DNA of 64,000 nt from Xenorhabdus cabanillasii (GCF_003386665.1 NZ_QTUB01000001.1:3100001-3164000); one strand, 5' to 3'; shown: positions 9,455 to 21,103, counted from the first letter of the stretch. The notes: a model not told the origin generated them from the sequence alone. Numbers and translations are program-made.

Positions 9455-10438
9455 GTGGAAGCGATTGATGGCTCAGCATTTAAAAATTCAAATGCTGTGT
9501 ATGCTTGCCAATTGAACGGTAAGGGCGGTATCACAGGTTTTGGTGAAAATTCACTTGCAACGGCAGAACAGCCTTTCTGGCAGCATCTTGATTATAAAAA
9601 TCAGGCCAGTTATCAATGGATTATGAATACAAATTTGCTACCCGCTCCGGTAAAAGAAGGGCTGGCAGGTGAAAGTGTTCGGCCTAAGTTAATTCGTACC
9701 GGAGAAGGTGCGATGATTACATTGCGGACAATTAACCGTAATGATAATGCCCGTCCTGATCATTTGGTTTCATTCCGCATCTATATTAATGACAGAATGG
9801 TTATTTCCAGTTGTCATCGGAAAGTCTATTCGATAGATCAGGTCTTAGATAATTTGCACAATGGCATAGGCGCAAAAAATACGGGACATTGGTTGGTTGA
9901 AATAGCGGATTCTATTACCGATGAAGTGAACGATTTTATTGAAACGTTGCATGATAACCTGATTGAGTTTGAGGATGGCATTCTGGAACAGAAAATTCCC
10001 GGACGAGGTGAATTAGTGTTATTACGTAAGCAATTAATTGTTCTGCGTCGTTATATGGCACCACAGCGCGATGTCTTTATGCGTTTAGCGAGTGAAAAAT
10101 TGCCCTGGATGAGTGACGAGGAGCGTCATCTGATGCAGGAAATTTCTGATCGCTTGGGGCGTGGATTAGATGATCTGGATGGCTGCATTGCAAGGACGGC
10201 TGTTCTTGCGGATGAGATCACTTCTATTATGGCAGATGCTATGAACCGCCGTATCTACATGATGTCTTTGTTAACAATGATATTCTTACCAAGTACCTTT
10301 TTAACCGGGTTGTTTGGCGTTAACCTTGGCGGGATCCCAGGGAATGAATATAAGTTCGGGTTTGGTTTATTCAGCTTGCTACTGTCGTTATTGATTGCCG
10401 CTTTCACCTGGTGGTTAAGGCGAAGCAAATGGCTATAG
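9455..10438 (+). CDS. zntB: Zinc transporter ZntB (CorA family)
   Basis: 327 residues, exactly the E. coli length. It is an inner-membrane pentameric metal transporter with a large cytoplasmic N-terminal domain and two C-terminal membrane helices (about 270-290 and 300-320). The helix-1 end reads FLTGLFGVNLGGIPGN, with the GVN variant of the CorA GMN signature that is typical of ZntB. The start is GTG at 9455 with AGGAG five bases upstream; an overlapping ATG two bases earlier is out of frame. It starts 47 bases after mppA. Downstream lie a palindromic repeat and the fnrS locus, the same neighbourhood as in E. coli. Confidence 0.96.
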   Translation: MEAIDGSAFKNSNAVYACQLNGKGGITGFGENSLATAEQPFWQHLDYKNQASYQWIMNTNLLPAPVKEGLAGESVRPKLIRTGEGAMITLRTINRNDNARPDHLVSFRIYINDRMVISSCHRKVYSIDQVLDNLHNGIGAKNTGHWLVEIADSITDEVNDFIETLHDNLIEFEDGILEQKIPGRGELVLLRKQLIVLRRYMAPQRDVFMRLASEKLPWMSDEERHLMQEISDRLGRGLDDLDGCIARTAVLADEITSIMADAMNRRIYMMSLLTMIFLPSTFLTGLFGVNLGGIPGNEYKFGFGLFSLLLSLLIAAFTWWLRRSKWL

Positions 10439-10440
10439 GG

Positions 10441-10503
10441 TATATCCCGTCATCTTTCAAGTTGCAGCTTTGTTGGCTGTATCTTGAAATTCATAGGGGA
10501 TAG
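10441..10503. repeat. About 60-base palindromic intergenic repeat (copy A)
   Basis: It starts immediately after the zntB stop. The two halves, CATCTTTCAAGTTGCAGC and GCTGTATCTTGAAAT, form an imperfect inverted repeat. A clearly related copy in opposite orientation lies at 59992-60053. These resemble the short palindromic repeats scattered through enterobacterial intergenic DNA. Confidence 0.7.
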
Positions 10504-10555
10504 GCAAGGATGTTACATCCACTTTCCCTAAATCAAACGGTTAATCTCATTCAGT

Positions 10556-10569
10556 TTGAGATATATCAA
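10556..10569 (+). promoter_or_regulatory. FNR box of the fnrS promoter
   Basis: TTGAGATATATCAA matches the FNR consensus TTGATNNNNATCAA at 9 of 10 defined positions. Its centre (10562.5) is 41.5 bases upstream of the predicted fnrS start at 10604, the canonical class II position. A CATTAT -10 hexamer sits at 10592-10597, twelve to seven bases before the start. Confidence 0.85.
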
Positions 10570-10603
10570 TAATCTGAATCTACAATTAAGGCATTATAAC
10601 CGT

Positions 10604-10733
10604 GCAGGTGAATACAACGTTGAGCGATGAACGTTGTGCTCCATATCCATAATTGTAGTGTTTCTCATATTGAGGTTATACAGATTAATTTACGTGTTGT
10701 GCCGATGCTAAAATTAGCATCGGCCGTTTTTTT
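10604..10733 (+). ncRNA. fnrS: FnrS, anaerobically induced Hfq-binding small RNA
   Basis: The segment starts GCAGGTGAATACAACGTTGA and continues with GCGATGAACGTTGTGCTCCA, close to the 5' part of E. coli FnrS as I recall it, including the GCGATG and GCTCCATAT seed regions. It ends in a strong intrinsic terminator (11-base stem GCCGATGCTAA/TTAGCATCGGC at 10701-10724 and a T7 tract to 10733). It lies just downstream of zntB as in E. coli, with an FNR box at -41.5. FnrS represses mRNAs of aerobic metabolism when oxygen is absent. The 3' end is 5 bases from the convergent ttcA stop, so a run-through transcript would be antisense to ttcA. Confidence 0.92.
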
Positions 10734-10737
10734 ATCA

Positions 10738-11652
10738 TTATCTGATTTCGATGACATCCAATCGTTCTGTCTGAAAATCAAGCTGTTCATCGGGGCTAAT
10801 AGCAGGCTGTATCGGTAGCTCTTCCCGATCAAAAGCCAAATCTCCACCATCAATAATTTCACTACCATGATTAATGCTTTTGAAATCGAACAGATTAAAG
10901 TCGCTAAGATGTGATGGAACCACATTCTGCATGGCACGGAACATGGTTTCAATGCGGCCCGGATAGTGTTTGTCCCAGTCACGCAGCATATCTTTAATGA
11001 CCTGACGTTGTAGGTTAGGTTGTGAGCCACACAAATTACAAGGAATGATTGGAAATGCTTTGGCTTCAGCGTAGCGTTCGATATCTTTTTCCCGACAGTA
11101 AGCAAGTGGGCGGATCACAATGTGCTTACCATCGTCACTGATTAATTTTGGTGGCATACCTTTTAATTTGCCGCCATAAAACATATTCAAAAAGACAGTT
11201 TGTAAGATATCATCGCGATGATGCCCCAATGCAATTTTGGTGGCACCCAACTCAGTCGCCGTGCGGTACAAAATACCCCGACGTAAACGGGAGCACAGAG
11301 AGCAGGTTGTTTTTCCTTCAGGGATTTTTTCTTTAACAATACCATAGGTATTTTCTTCAACAATCTTATACTCAATTCCCAGTTCATCCAGATAAGCCGG
11401 GAGTATATGTTCAGGAAAACCCGGTTGTTTTTGATCCAAATTAACTGCTACAAGGGAAAAATTAACGGGGGCGCTTTTTTGCAGATTCTGCAAAATAGAC
11501 AGCAGAGTGTAGCTGTCTTTGCCACCAGAAAGGCAGACCATGATGCGATCACCTTCTTCGATCATGTTGAAATCTGCGATGGCTTGGCCCACATCACGAC
11601 GCAGACGCTTTTGTAATTTATTGAAATTATACTGTTCTTTTTGAGTGTTCAT
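10738..11652 (-). CDS. ttcA: tRNA 2-thiocytidine biosynthesis protein TtcA
   Basis: 304 residues. It thiolates cytidine 32 of certain tRNAs using an Fe-S cluster and ATP. The PP-loop SGGKDS is at about residues 43-48. Two CxxC motifs that hold the cluster are visible: CSLC (in [15 protein letters not shown]) and [13 protein letters not shown]. The start [20 protein letters not shown] matches the E. coli TtcA N-terminus. It is convergent with fnrS; no strong terminator for ttcA itself is seen. Confidence 0.97.
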   Translation of the reverse strand: MNTQKEQYNFNKLQKRLRRDVGQAIADFNMIEEGDRIMVCLSGGKDSYTLLSILQNLQKSAPVNFSLVAVNLDQKQPGFPEHILPAYLDELGIEYKIVEENTYGIVKEKIPEGKTTCSLCSRLRRGILYRTATELGATKIALGHHRDDILQTVFLNMFYGGKLKGMPPKLISDDGKHIVIRPLAYCREKDIERYAEAKAFPIIPCNLCGSQPNLQRQVIKDMLRDWDKHYPGRIETMFRAMQNVVPSHLSDFNLFDFKSINHGSEIIDGGDLAFDREELPIQPAISPDEQLDFQTERLDVIEIR

Positions 11653-11799
11653 CTCTGATTGTTCTTACTGTTTCTGATAGCTGTTCGGCTAAAAGCTTTT
11701 AAAAAATGATGACGATTTTATGGCGGAGAACATGAAAAGGGAACAATGATAGCGGATGTAAAGGGATTATCAATCAGAGTTAGCGAAAAATGCTTTATA

Positions 11800-11818
11800 T
11801 CTCCCCACATGGGGGAGA
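11800..11818 (-). terminator. GC hairpin after dsbB
   Basis: TCTCCCC (11800-11806) pairs with GGGGAGA (11812-11818), just downstream of the dsbB stop on the minus strand. It is not followed by a clear U tract, so it may be a weak terminator or mRNA-protecting hairpin. Confidence 0.4.
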
Positions 11819-11833
11819 AAATCATTTTTATTC

Positions 11834-12352
11834 TTAGTATTTTTTCTGAACCGGGAAGAACTGGCTGATTAGAACTAAAATACCTACCAGTAAGTAAGCG
11901 GCAAAAATACCAATTAACCATTGCGGCATGTCTAATGTCAGAAATGACCATTGTTTCATTGAACAATCACCAAAAGCCTGAAATACCGAAGGTAGCCATT
12001 CATTTAGTGGTAACCATGATGGGAATCTGGCAAAAAATTCACAAGTGTTAAAAGGACTGGGGTCTAACTGCATCATGGTGTGATCCCATGCCAGTTGTAA
12101 TCCGCGCCAGGCACTATAAAGCCATAGTAAAATGGCTAACCAACGTAACGGGGTCTTGGGGGCAATAGCTCCCAATAGTGCCGTTCCCAAAATACCAAAT
12201 AGAGCTACACGCTCATAAATACACATTACACAAGGCTGTAATTGCATAACATGCTGAAAATAGAGCGCGATAGCTTCTAATATAAGAGCGGTTAGTGCCA
12301 TCAATAACCATGCCCTTCTCCCTTGGGAGCTCTGTTTTAAAAAATGAAACAT
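11834..12352 (-). CDS. dsbB: Disulfide bond formation protein DsbB
   Basis: 172 residues, four predicted inner-membrane helices. DsbB reoxidises periplasmic DsbA and passes electrons to quinone. The first periplasmic loop has Cys41-Cys44 in [15 protein letters not shown], and the second has Cys104 ([10 protein letters not shown]) and Cys130 (FGDCSMKQW), all at the E. coli positions. A conserved Arg follows Cys44. It lies 93 bases after nhaB on the same strand, the enterobacterial order nhaB-dsbB. Confidence 0.97.
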   Translation of the reverse strand: MFHFLKQSSQGRRAWLLMALTALILEAIALYFQHVMQLQPCVMCIYERVALFGILGTALLGAIAPKTPLRWLAILLWLYSAWRGLQLAWDHTMMQLDPSPFNTCEFFARFPSWLPLNEWLPSVFQAFGDCSMKQWSFLTLDMPQWLIGIFAAYLLVGILVLISQFFPVQKKY

Positions 12353-12445
12353 GCTTCTTTTTCCCCATGTTTTGAATATAAGCTTGAATATAATTAGTTG
12401 CTTATTTTGCTGTTTCTCAAGTCACAAAAAAATAAATTTCAGTAA

Positions 12446-13999
12446 TTATAGTGGGATAACCCAACCGATTTTGCCGAGATATTCAGTAACCGGAAGTAGC
12501 AAAAATTCGACACATAATAATCCTACTGATGTCATCACAATGGTGTAAGGCAATGCCATGATAACCATGCGACCATAAGATAAGCGAATTAATGGCGACA
12601 GGGCTGATGTCAGCAGAAACAGGAAAGCTGCCTGTCCATTCGGTGTTGCCACTGAGGGTAAGTTAGTTCCTGTATTGATAGCTACGGCCAGAAATTCATA
12701 TTGCTGTTGTGAAATGAGGCCATTTTTGAGAGCGTTTAAGGCTTCATTAATATAAACCGTACCTACAAATACGTTGTCAGATACCGCAGAGAGCAGGCCA
12801 TTAAACAGATAGAATAGTGAGAGCTGTGAAGCAGGGGAAGATTGCAGCACAAATTGAATAAACGGCACAAACAGTTGCTGATCAACAATAACGGCAACCA
12901 CAGAAAAGAAAACGGTTAATAACGCAGTAAATGGTAAGGCTTCTTCGAAGGCTTTGCCTAAAGCATGCTCTTCAGTGATACCACAAAGTGCGGTGGCCAG
13001 AATGATGACTGATAAGCCAATTAATCCCACTTCCGCTAAATGGAAAGCCAGAGCCACAATCAGCCAGATACCAATTAAAGCCTGAACCACAAGCTGAGTT
13101 TTTTCTTGGCGTGTACGTTTTTCACTCGCTTTCTGGGCATAATCTTCCAAAACGGAACGGACGCGCTCAGGTAACTTAGCGCCATAACCGAACAGTTTGA
13201 AATGTTCAACCAGCAGGCAGATCAGCAGGCCACAGATAAAGACAGGGACAGTAACAGGGGACATACGGATAAAGAATGTCATGAAGTCCCAGCCAACGTG
13301 TTTGGCAATAATCAGGTTTTGCGGTTCGCCGACCATGGTCATTACGCCACCTAATGCTGTACCGACTCCGGCATGCATCATCAGACTGCGTAAAAATGCC
13401 CGGAATTGCTCCAGCGTCTGCTTTTTATCTTCATTATCAATGAATTTGTCATCGCTGAGATCTGTATTGTCGTTTTGGCTGGCGCTGGAAAGATAGCGGT
13501 GATAGATGGAGTAAAAACCGACAGATACACTGATAACAACAGCAATAACCGTCAGGGCATCAAGGAAAGCGGATAAGAATGCACTTGCCAGACAGAATGC
13601 CAGCGCCAGCATTTTTTTGGAACGAATACTTAATAGTAGCTTAGTGAAAACAAATAATAAGAGCTGTTTCATGAAGTAAATGCCGGCAACCATGAAAATC
13701 AATAGCAAGATCACTTCCAGATTGTTGGCTATCTCATGCCCTACTTGTTTTGGTGAAGTCATACCGATGATAACGGCTTCAATAGCGAGTAATCCTCCGG
13801 GTTGCAGGGGATAACATTTTAAAGCCATCGCCAGCGTGAAAATAAATTCAACAACGAGCATCCAGCCGGCAGTAAAAGGACTGACAAAGAAAAAGATCAG
13901 TGGATTGATAATAAGAAAAATAATGATGGCCAGCTTGTACCAGTCCGGAGAATTGCCGAGAAAGTTTTTCACCACTGCGCGTCGAATACTGATTTCCAT
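12446..13999 (-). CDS. nhaB: Na+/H+ antiporter NhaB
   Basis: 517 residues, about the length of E. coli NhaB (513). It is a polytopic inner-membrane antiporter that exports sodium and keeps cytoplasmic pH. Conserved blocks include [18 protein letters not shown] near the start, [34 protein letters not shown] and [20 protein letters not shown]. It is divergent from fadR with about 236 bases between, where both promoters must lie. Confidence 0.97.
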   Translation of the reverse strand: MEISIRRAVVKNFLGNSPDWYKLAIIIFLIINPLIFFFVSPFTAGWMLVVEFIFTLAMALKCYPLQPGGLLAIEAVIIGMTSPKQVGHEIANNLEVILLLIFMVAGIYFMKQLLLFVFTKLLLSIRSKKMLALAFCLASAFLSAFLDALTVIAVVISVSVGFYSIYHRYLSSASQNDNTDLSDDKFIDNEDKKQTLEQFRAFLRSLMMHAGVGTALGGVMTMVGEPQNLIIAKHVGWDFMTFFIRMSPVTVPVFICGLLICLLVEHFKLFGYGAKLPERVRSVLEDYAQKASEKRTRQEKTQLVVQALIGIWLIVALAFHLAEVGLIGLSVIILATALCGITEEHALGKAFEEALPFTALLTVFFSVVAVIVDQQLFVPFIQFVLQSSPASQLSLFYLFNGLLSAVSDNVFVGTVYINEALNALKNGLISQQQYEFLAVAINTGTNLPSVATPNGQAAFLFLLTSALSPLIRLSYGRMVIMALPYTIVMTSVGLLCVEFLLLPVTEYLGKIGWVIPL

Positions 14000-14235
14000 T
14001 ATTATTAATATTCCTCTTCATGGATACATGGACGATTCTAAAGGATCATAGTACGCTCTAAACGGTACTAATTTAAGGGGATAAGCGCATAATTAATCAG
14101 ATAATAATTATATTTTTTTATGACCTCTTTCACTCTTTCGTGGTTTATCTTCTATGTAACTATGTCGATTAGATGCATTCTGGTATGATCAGTGCCTATT
14201 ATTAGCTAAGAAAACTGCTTTGGAATAGTTAAAAT

Positions 14236-14958
14236 ATGGTAATTAAGGCTCAGAGTCCTGCGAGTTTTGCGGAAGAGTATCTCATTGAAAGTATATGGAA
14301 TAATCGTTTTCCACCAGGCTCCATACTGCCAGCAGAGCGTGAGTTATCTGAATTAATCGGTGTTACCCGAACTACTTTACGTGAAGTGTTACAACGCCTT
14401 GCACGTGATGGCTGGTTGACTATTCAACATGGAAAACCAACAAAGGTCAATAACTTCTGGGAAACATCCGGCCTTAATATTCTGGAGACTCTGGCGCGCC
14501 TGGATCATGATCGTGTGCCTCAGTTAGTCGATAATTTACTGTCAGTCCGCACTAATATTGCAGCCATTTTTATTCGTACTGCGTTCAGGCACAATCCGGA
14601 AAAATCATTGGAAGTATTGGCGGAAAAGAACAACGCAGAGGATACCGCAGAATCTTTCAGTTCCGTGGATTATGATATTTTCCGTGGATTGGCGTTTGCG
14701 TCAGGGAACCCGATTTATGGTTTGATTATTAACGGATTGAAAGGGCTTTATACTCGTGTCGGTCGTTATTATTTCTCGAATCCTGATGCCCGTAAGCTCG
14801 CTTTAAATTTCTATCAGCAATTGAGTGTACTGTGTCAGGAACAGACCTATGACAAAATTATGGAATGTGTGCGCAATTATGGTAAAGAAAGCGGGATTAT
14901 TTGGCATGAAATGCAGGGCATCATGTTCAATGAGTTAACTGAAGCTCGTCAGGGCTGA
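14236..14958 (+). CDS. fadR: Fatty acid metabolism regulator FadR
   Basis: 240 residues, GntR family. The N-terminal winged helix-turn-helix (about 10-75, [20 protein letters not shown]) binds operators, and the C-terminal all-helical domain binds long-chain acyl-CoA, which releases DNA. It represses fad beta-oxidation genes and activates fabA/fabB in relatives. It sits divergent from nhaB as in E. coli. ycgB, which follows fadR in E. coli, is not present; dadA comes next. Confidence 0.97.
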   Translation: MVIKAQSPASFAEEYLIESIWNNRFPPGSILPAERELSELIGVTRTTLREVLQRLARDGWLTIQHGKPTKVNNFWETSGLNILETLARLDHDRVPQLVDNLLSVRTNIAAIFIRTAFRHNPEKSLEVLAEKNNAEDTAESFSSVDYDIFRGLAFASGNPIYGLIINGLKGLYTRVGRYYFSNPDARKLALNFYQQLSVLCQEQTYDKIMECVRNYGKESGIIWHEMQGIMFNELTEARQG

Positions 14959-15004
14959 TCAAATCCATTATCAATCTAGTTCATTGTCTAATCTACTCTT
15001 TAAA

Positions 15005-15035
15005 GGCGCGCTGCTTTATGCAGTTCGCCTTTTTT
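15005..15035 (+). terminator. fadR terminator
   Basis: GGCG..CTGC (from 15005) pairs with GCAG..CGCC and is followed by T6, 46 bases after the fadR stop. The stem has a two-base internal mismatch. Confidence 0.75.
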
Positions 15036-15143
15036 AATTCATTCTATCACTATACCTATATCATGGTATTTTTGCCTTTTAATCAGCATTGAAAACCCAC
15101 CCAAACTGTAAAATTCAAATTTTTAAATTATTATTCTGCTTAG

Positions 15144-15182
15144 TTTATATTGATTCAGAATTAAATTCTGAATCAATATAAA
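15144..15182. repeat. 39-base near-perfect palindrome in the fadR-dadA spacer
   Basis: Arms 15144-15162 and 15164-15182 are perfect reverse complements around one unpaired base (core TTGATTCAGAAT / ATTCTGAATCAA). The spacer (14959-15484, 526 bases) is otherwise AT-rich without a gene. A TGTGA half-site at 15373-15377 could be part of a weak CRP site for dadA. Confidence 0.75.
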
Positions 15183-15484
15183 AATAAGGTTTTAAATAAA
15201 TTCACAAAATGTAAATAAAATGTTTGTTTTTTTCAGCAAAAAACACTTTTTAAGATACTAATATAAGAAATTAATAGCATTTAATTCTTTTTTAATTATT
15301 TGTATTTAAACTAATTTAACTGTTTTTCTCATGATTTTAGAGATAGTTATTGTCATTTTTTTGTAATTAAATTGTGATTTGAATCCTAAAATTCAACTAA
15401 TCACTTTATAGTCTATTATTCTGTATTGGATTTTCATGTTTAGCATATTATGCTTGCATATATTACTCATAAACAGGGGGCAGA

Positions 15485-16786
15485 ATGAAGGTCCTTATTT
15501 TAGGTAGCGGCGTTATCGGCGTCACCAGTGCCTGGTACCTGGCTCAGGAAGGCCATGAAGTTATCGTTGTCGATCGTCAGCAGAGTGCTGCTGAAGAAAC
15601 GAGCGCAAGTAATGCCGGGCAGATCTCACCCGGATATGCAACACCCTGGGGAGCACCGGGGATCCCATTAAAAGCAATAAAGTGGATGTTTCAACGACAT
15701 GCCCCATTAGCTATTCGTCCTGATGGTTCACTATTTCAGTTACGCTGGATGTGGCAAATGCTGCGTAATTGTGATGCAGACCATTATGCTATGAACAAAA
15801 GCAGAATGGTGCGTCTGGCCGAATATAGCCGTGACTGCATGAAACAATTGAGAGCGGATATAGGCATCCAATATGAAGGGCGGCAAAGTGGTACGCTACA
15901 ATTATTCAGAACTAACAAGCAGTTTGATAATGCGGTTAATGATATTGCGGTGTTAGAGCAAGAAGGCGTTCCTTATCGGTTACTAACCTCAGATCAATTA
16001 GCATCAGTGGAGCCTGCACTCGCCCATGTTTCTCATAAATTGACGGGAGGATTACAGCTTCCTAATGATGAAACCGGTGATTGCCAAATTTTTACAAAAG
16101 AACTGGCAAAAATGGCAGAAAAAACAGGGGTCAGATTTGTGTTTAACCGGCAGGTTAAACACATTCTGGTGGATGGCGATAAGATAACAGGTATTCAGTG
16201 TGATAATGGCATCATAACAGCGGATCAGTATGTTATAGCAATGGGCGCCTATTCTACTGAATTATTGAAAGATCTTGTCACAATCCCGGTTTATCCAATG
16301 AAAGGTTATTCGCTAACCATGCCGATAATGAATGAAACACGCTCACCTGTTTCAACAGTATTGGATGAAACTTATAAAATAGCCATTACCCGCTTTGATA
16401 ATCGAATTCGCGTTGGGGGAATGGCAGAAGTCGTTGGTTTTAACCTGAATGTGCTGAAAAGCCGTTGTGAAACGCTCAAAATGGTAGTAGAGGATCTTTA
16501 CCATAATGGTGGCAATATTGCTGAAGCCTCATTCTGGGCCGGATTACGGCCAATGACGCCGGATGGCACTCCTATTGTTGGTCCAACAAAATATCCTAAT
16601 CTTTATTTAAATACCGGGCATGGAACATTAGGCTGGACGATGGCCTGTGGTTCAGGAAAGTTATTATCTGACTTAATCTCTGGTAAGAAGCCTGAAATTG
16701 CAGCAGATGATCTCTCCGTATTCAGATATATCAATGGATTTAATACAAAAGTGCTTCAGACGAAGCATCGTTTACATACTGCGTAA
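15485..16786 (+). CDS. dadA: D-amino acid dehydrogenase small subunit
   Basis: 433 residues. This FAD enzyme of the inner membrane oxidises D-alanine to pyruvate and ammonia, feeding electrons to the respiratory chain. The dinucleotide fold is at the N-terminus ([20 protein letters not shown]), and the C-terminal FAD region reads [23 protein letters not shown] has AGGGGG a few bases upstream. dadX follows after 16 bases, so the two form the alanine catabolic operon in which the racemase supplies D-alanine. Confidence 0.97.
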   Translation: MKVLILGSGVIGVTSAWYLAQEGHEVIVVDRQQSAAEETSASNAGQISPGYATPWGAPGIPLKAIKWMFQRHAPLAIRPDGSLFQLRWMWQMLRNCDADHYAMNKSRMVRLAEYSRDCMKQLRADIGIQYEGRQSGTLQLFRTNKQFDNAVNDIAVLEQEGVPYRLLTSDQLASVEPALAHVSHKLTGGLQLPNDETGDCQIFTKELAKMAEKTGVRFVFNRQVKHILVDGDKITGIQCDNGIITADQYVIAMGAYSTELLKDLVTIPVYPMKGYSLTMPIMNETRSPVSTVLDETYKIAITRFDNRIRVGGMAEVVGFNLNVLKSRCETLKMVVEDLYHNGGNIAEASFWAGLRPMTPDGTPIVGPTKYPNLYLNTGHGTLGWTMACGSGKLLSDLISGKKPEIAADDLSVFRYINGFNTKVLQTKHRLHTA

Positions 16787-16802
16787 ATTAAAAGAGGCCA
16801 TC

Positions 16803-17870
16803 ATGCCACGTCCTATTTTGGCAACCATCCATCTCGACGCATTTCGTCATAATTTAGCTGTTATCCGCCAAAAAGTCGGTAATAGTAAAATCTGGTCGGT
16901 AGTGAAAGCGAATGCATATGGGCATGGGTTGGACAGAATATGGCAATCACTCAAGCAGACGGATGGATTTGCACTGCTTGATATGAATGAAGCTACTTAT
17001 TTGAGAGAGCAGGGGTGGCAGGGGCCAATCCTGTTGTTGGAAGGTTTCTTCAAAGTTGAAGATTTGCAGATAATTAATCAATATGACCTGACAACCACAG
17101 TGCATAGTCATTGGCAACTCAAGGCGATAAAAGAAGCGGAATTAGATAAGTCCATTGATATTTATTTGAAATTTAATAGTGGTATGAATCGTCTGGGATT
17201 TACTCCAGACGAATATCCGCAGATAGTTTCAATGGCAAATAGGATAAAAAATATTAATTCAGTTACTTTAATGACGCATTTCGCTAATTCCGATAATGAA
17301 ATTGGTGTTGATGGGCAATTCACCGTTGTTAACCGACTGAATATGAACTCACTCCCTCACTGTCTGGCTAATTCTGGGGCAGTCTTATGGCATCCGCAAA
17401 CACATGGTGATTGGGTCAGACCCGGAATTATTCTGTATGGTGCATCTCCCAGTGGGAAGTGGCGTGATATTGCGGATGTAGGATTAAGGCCAGCAATGAG
17501 TTTAAAAAGTGAAATCATTGCGGTTCATGATCTTCCCAAAGGAAAGAAAATTGGCTATGGCAGCCGCTATACCACCCAATATGTGACTCGTGTGGGAACT
17601 GTGGCATGTGGTTATGCTGATGGTTATCCACGACATGCACCAACAGGAACGCCGATTATTGTCGATGGTATCCGTACTCGCTTATTGGGTGCTATATCAA
17701 TGGACATGATGTCGGTTGATCTGACTCCATGCCCACTGGCAACAATTGGCAGTTCAGTCGAATTATGGGGAGAAAAATTACCGGTGGATGAAGTTGCGGA
17801 GGCAGCCGGAACAATTGGTTATGAGCTACTGTGTGCTTTGGCCAGACGTGTTCCGGTCGTTGTGGAGTAG
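16803..17870 (+). CDS. dadX: Catabolic alanine racemase
   Basis: 355 residues. It converts L- and D-alanine with pyridoxal phosphate. The PLP lysine lies in SVVKANAYGHG near residue 35, and the catalytic tyrosine region is KIGYGSRYTTQ. Substrate-site sequence GASPSGKWRDIADVGLRP matches DadX rather than the biosynthetic Alr. An open frame extends upstream into dadA, but ATG at 16803 has AAAGAGG seven bases before it and gives the family N-terminus (MPRPILATIHLDAFRHN). Confidence 0.96.
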   Translation: MPRPILATIHLDAFRHNLAVIRQKVGNSKIWSVVKANAYGHGLDRIWQSLKQTDGFALLDMNEATYLREQGWQGPILLLEGFFKVEDLQIINQYDLTTTVHSHWQLKAIKEAELDKSIDIYLKFNSGMNRLGFTPDEYPQIVSMANRIKNINSVTLMTHFANSDNEIGVDGQFTVVNRLNMNSLPHCLANSGAVLWHPQTHGDWVRPGIILYGASPSGKWRDIADVGLRPAMSLKSEIIAVHDLPKGKKIGYGSRYTTQYVTRVGTVACGYADGYPRHAPTGTPIIVDGIRTRLLGAISMDMMSVDLTPCPLATIGSSVELWGEKLPVDEVAEAAGTIGYELLCALARRVPVVVE

Positions 17871-17973
17871 CATCAGTATTTCTGTCTTTTCAGACAGACA
17901 TTTGTTCGTGCAGAGTTTTGTGCGAAGTTCTGTACGGAATAAGTGCCCGTTCAGAACCCACACATTACCAGAC

Positions 17974-18849
17974 TCAACTTTTATTTTGGCGGCAACGAAT
18001 AACGGTAGCAAGTTTGCCTGGAATACCATGTTTAGAATGTAGAGGGGTGTTGATACGTGCAGTTTCAACGCAGGCCATATTTTTATAGCCTTCCCTACTG
18101 ATATCTTGCATGCTACTCGCTAGCTCAGCACCGGGATTCCAGCAGACCACATCACTATGATGATAATGGTGAATTTCAATGGTACGTTTCCATAACTCAT
18201 CTCTAATCAGATTGAAATTCTCTGGCTCTGTATAAATACGATCCGTTCTTCCTTGGAAGCTCAGGTCTTCATTAGTGTATTGTTCTCTGTTTGTAACAGT
18301 ATCAATAAAGTGATTACCTAATCCGCTGACACGGATCTGATTGATGTTACTGATATTAAAGTAAGAGTGTAGGGCACAAGTGACCTGATAATCTCCGTGG
18401 GATTCCAGTTCTATTTCGCAAGTCTTCCCCAATTTAAAACGAGCAATAAGTGTGAATTCATGTGGCCATAATTGTTTTGTGTATGCGCTATCTTGTAGTG
18501 TGAACATCAAAATCACACCATTCTCATTTTCATGATGAGCCTTGAATTCCCACGGTAATATCCGGGCAAAACCATGACTTGGTGTGCTCAGAGAGCCAAA
18601 CCAAGGCCAACAGATGGGAATACCACCACGAATGGCTGTACCCTCGCGGAGTTTTGTACTATCGCTTAACCATAATACAGGTTTTTCACCACAGGGTTGC
18701 CATGCCATAAGATGCGCGCCCTGGATGCTGATTGCACCACGGATTTTGGGGTGAGAAATCACAATCAGCGGAAATCCATCAATATTCCTTTGACTGATAT
18801 AAGGAGATATTTGTTTTACAACCGATAATGAGAAAATTTTATCAAGCAT
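17974..18849 (-). CDS. yeaD: D-hexose-6-phosphate mutarotase YeaD
   Basis: 291 residues, aldose-1-epimerase-like fold. The family interconverts anomers of glucose 6-phosphate. Conserved parts include AHLMAWQPCGEKPVLWLS, RGGIPICWPWFG and CALHSYFNI, the last holding an active-site His. It lies 123 bases downstream of gapA on the same strand, the E. coli order gapA-yeaD. The 3' end is convergent with dadX, with a small CTGTCT/AGACAG hairpin between. Confidence 0.94.
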   Translation of the reverse strand: MLDKIFSLSVVKQISPYISQRNIDGFPLIVISHPKIRGAISIQGAHLMAWQPCGEKPVLWLSDSTKLREGTAIRGGIPICWPWFGSLSTPSHGFARILPWEFKAHHENENGVILMFTLQDSAYTKQLWPHEFTLIARFKLGKTCEIELESHGDYQVTCALHSYFNISNINQIRVSGLGNHFIDTVTNREQYTNEDLSFQGRTDRIYTEPENFNLIRDELWKRTIEIHHYHHSDVVCWNPGAELASSMQDISREGYKNMACVETARINTPLHSKHGIPGKLATVIRCRQNKS

Positions 18850-18972
18850 CTATATGACCTTATATAAACCTGAATTGGATAACTGCTGAAGGCAAGGATA
18901 GCTTATTGTGGAAGAGAGGGAAAATAAAGCCACCTGTAAAGGTGGCTTATTGAAAAACTGCTGAAAGTTCAA

Positions 18973-20073
<1,101 letters not shown>

Positions 20074-20175
20074 TTAGAAACCACTATCTGAATGTTCGCT
20101 ATGCAACCGTAACAAGCTCTAAGCCCATCATTATCAGGGTATAAAGAGATATTTAAAGTTACCATTGGTTAGATA

Positions 20176-20191
20176 TGTGAGACTTATCACA
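20176..20191. promoter_or_regulatory. Perfect CRP palindrome in the gapA/msrB spacer
   Basis: TGTGAGACTTATCACA fits TGTGA-N6-TCACA exactly. It lies 208 bases upstream of the gapA start and 120 bases upstream of msrB. In E. coli one gapA promoter is CRP-activated, so gapA is the likelier target. Confidence 0.75.
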
Positions 20192-20310
20192 ATTAGTAAA
20201 GTAAATCATGATGTTGAATGCGTTAGAATGCCTTTTAACATCCTAATATTTGCTTTTTGTTGTTTTCGGTGTTTTTTAATTGAAAATATTGGCCTCAAAA
20301 GGTGGTTTCC

Positions 20311-20718
20311 ATGGCTAAAAATATCTCCGTTTCTCTGGAGCAGCTTAGTGAAATGCAGCGTTATGTCACGCAGGAAGCAGGCACTGAGCCGCCATTTTCA
20401 GGAAAACTGTTGCACAACAAAAAAAGTGGCATTTATCATTGTTTGTGTTGTCATCAGCCATTATTTGTTTCTGATACTAAGTTTGATTCTGGATGTGGAT
20501 GGCCAAGTTTTTACCAGCCAATCAATGACAAATCCATCAGATATATTGATGATTATTCCCATAATATGCATCGAATAGAGGTGCGTTGCAGTCATTGTCA
20601 GGCACATTTAGGGCATGTTTTCCCTGATGGTCCTAAACCTACCGGAGAGCGCTTTTGTATTAATTCGGTTGCCTTATGGTTTGTTGATAAGGAAACAGGA
20701 GAAGAAACAGCAGGTTAA
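20311..20718 (+). CDS. msrB: Peptide-methionine (R)-S-oxide reductase MsrB
   Basis: 135 residues. It repairs methionine-R-sulfoxide in proteins, using thioredoxin. Zinc ligands are two CxxC pairs, Cys44/47 (YHCLCC) and Cys93/96 (RCSHC); the catalytic cysteine is Cys116 in [12 protein letters not shown] nine bases upstream is also in frame, but ATG at 20311 has AAAGGTGG seven bases before it. It is divergent from gapA and followed by yeaC, as in E. coli. Confidence 0.97.
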   Translation: MAKNISVSLEQLSEMQRYVTQEAGTEPPFSGKLLHNKKSGIYHCLCCHQPLFVSDTKFDSGCGWPSFYQPINDKSIRYIDDYSHNMHRIEVRCSHCQAHLGHVFPDGPKPTGERFCINSVALWFVDKETGEETAG

Positions 20719-20818
20719 TATTATGACTGCGGATGTTTTTAAACAAATATAAGCAATATGAATTGGTAATTAAAATAGAATCGATTCAGCCAAAATATGT
20801 AGCCGTAAGGAAATATCG

Positions 20819-21103
20819 ATGAAGTTGGATGATTTACTCTCTGCCATGACACCTGAGATTTATCAACGATTGGTTCAGGCTGTTGAGTTGGGCAAATGGC
20901 AAGATGGCGTTCCATTAACACCAGAGCAGAAAGAAAATAGTTTGCAAATGGTGATGCTTTGGCAAGCCAGGCATAATTATGATCCTGAACATATGACGAT
21001 TGGCACGGATGGCCAAATTACGATAAAAAGCAAGCAAGAACTGAAGGCTATGTTCCAATCAGAAATGGTTGCTAAGTTAAAGCCTCAGACAGAAGAAGAA
21101 TGA
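20819..21103 (+). CDS. yeaC: DUF1315 family protein YeaC
   Basis: 94 residues, function unknown. It matches E. coli YeaC in the core PEIYQRLVQAVELGKW, QKENSLQMVMLWQARHN and HMTIGTDGQ. A small acidic cytoplasmic protein, it starts 100 bases after msrB with AAGGAAAT upstream. Conserved msrB-yeaC order suggests co-transcription. Confidence 0.93.
   Translation: MKLDDLLSAMTPEIYQRLVQAVELGKWQDGVPLTPEQKENSLQMVMLWQARHNYDPEHMTIGTDGQITIKSKQELKAMFQSEMVAKLKPQTEEE

Noticed and set aside
10665..11105. 146-codon minus-strand frame
   Set aside because: It overlaps ttcA in another frame and lacks any motif; TtcA is unambiguous.
15144..15182. Intrinsic terminator of fadR
   Set aside because: A better terminator with T6 stands at 15005-15035, and the palindrome lacks a T tract.
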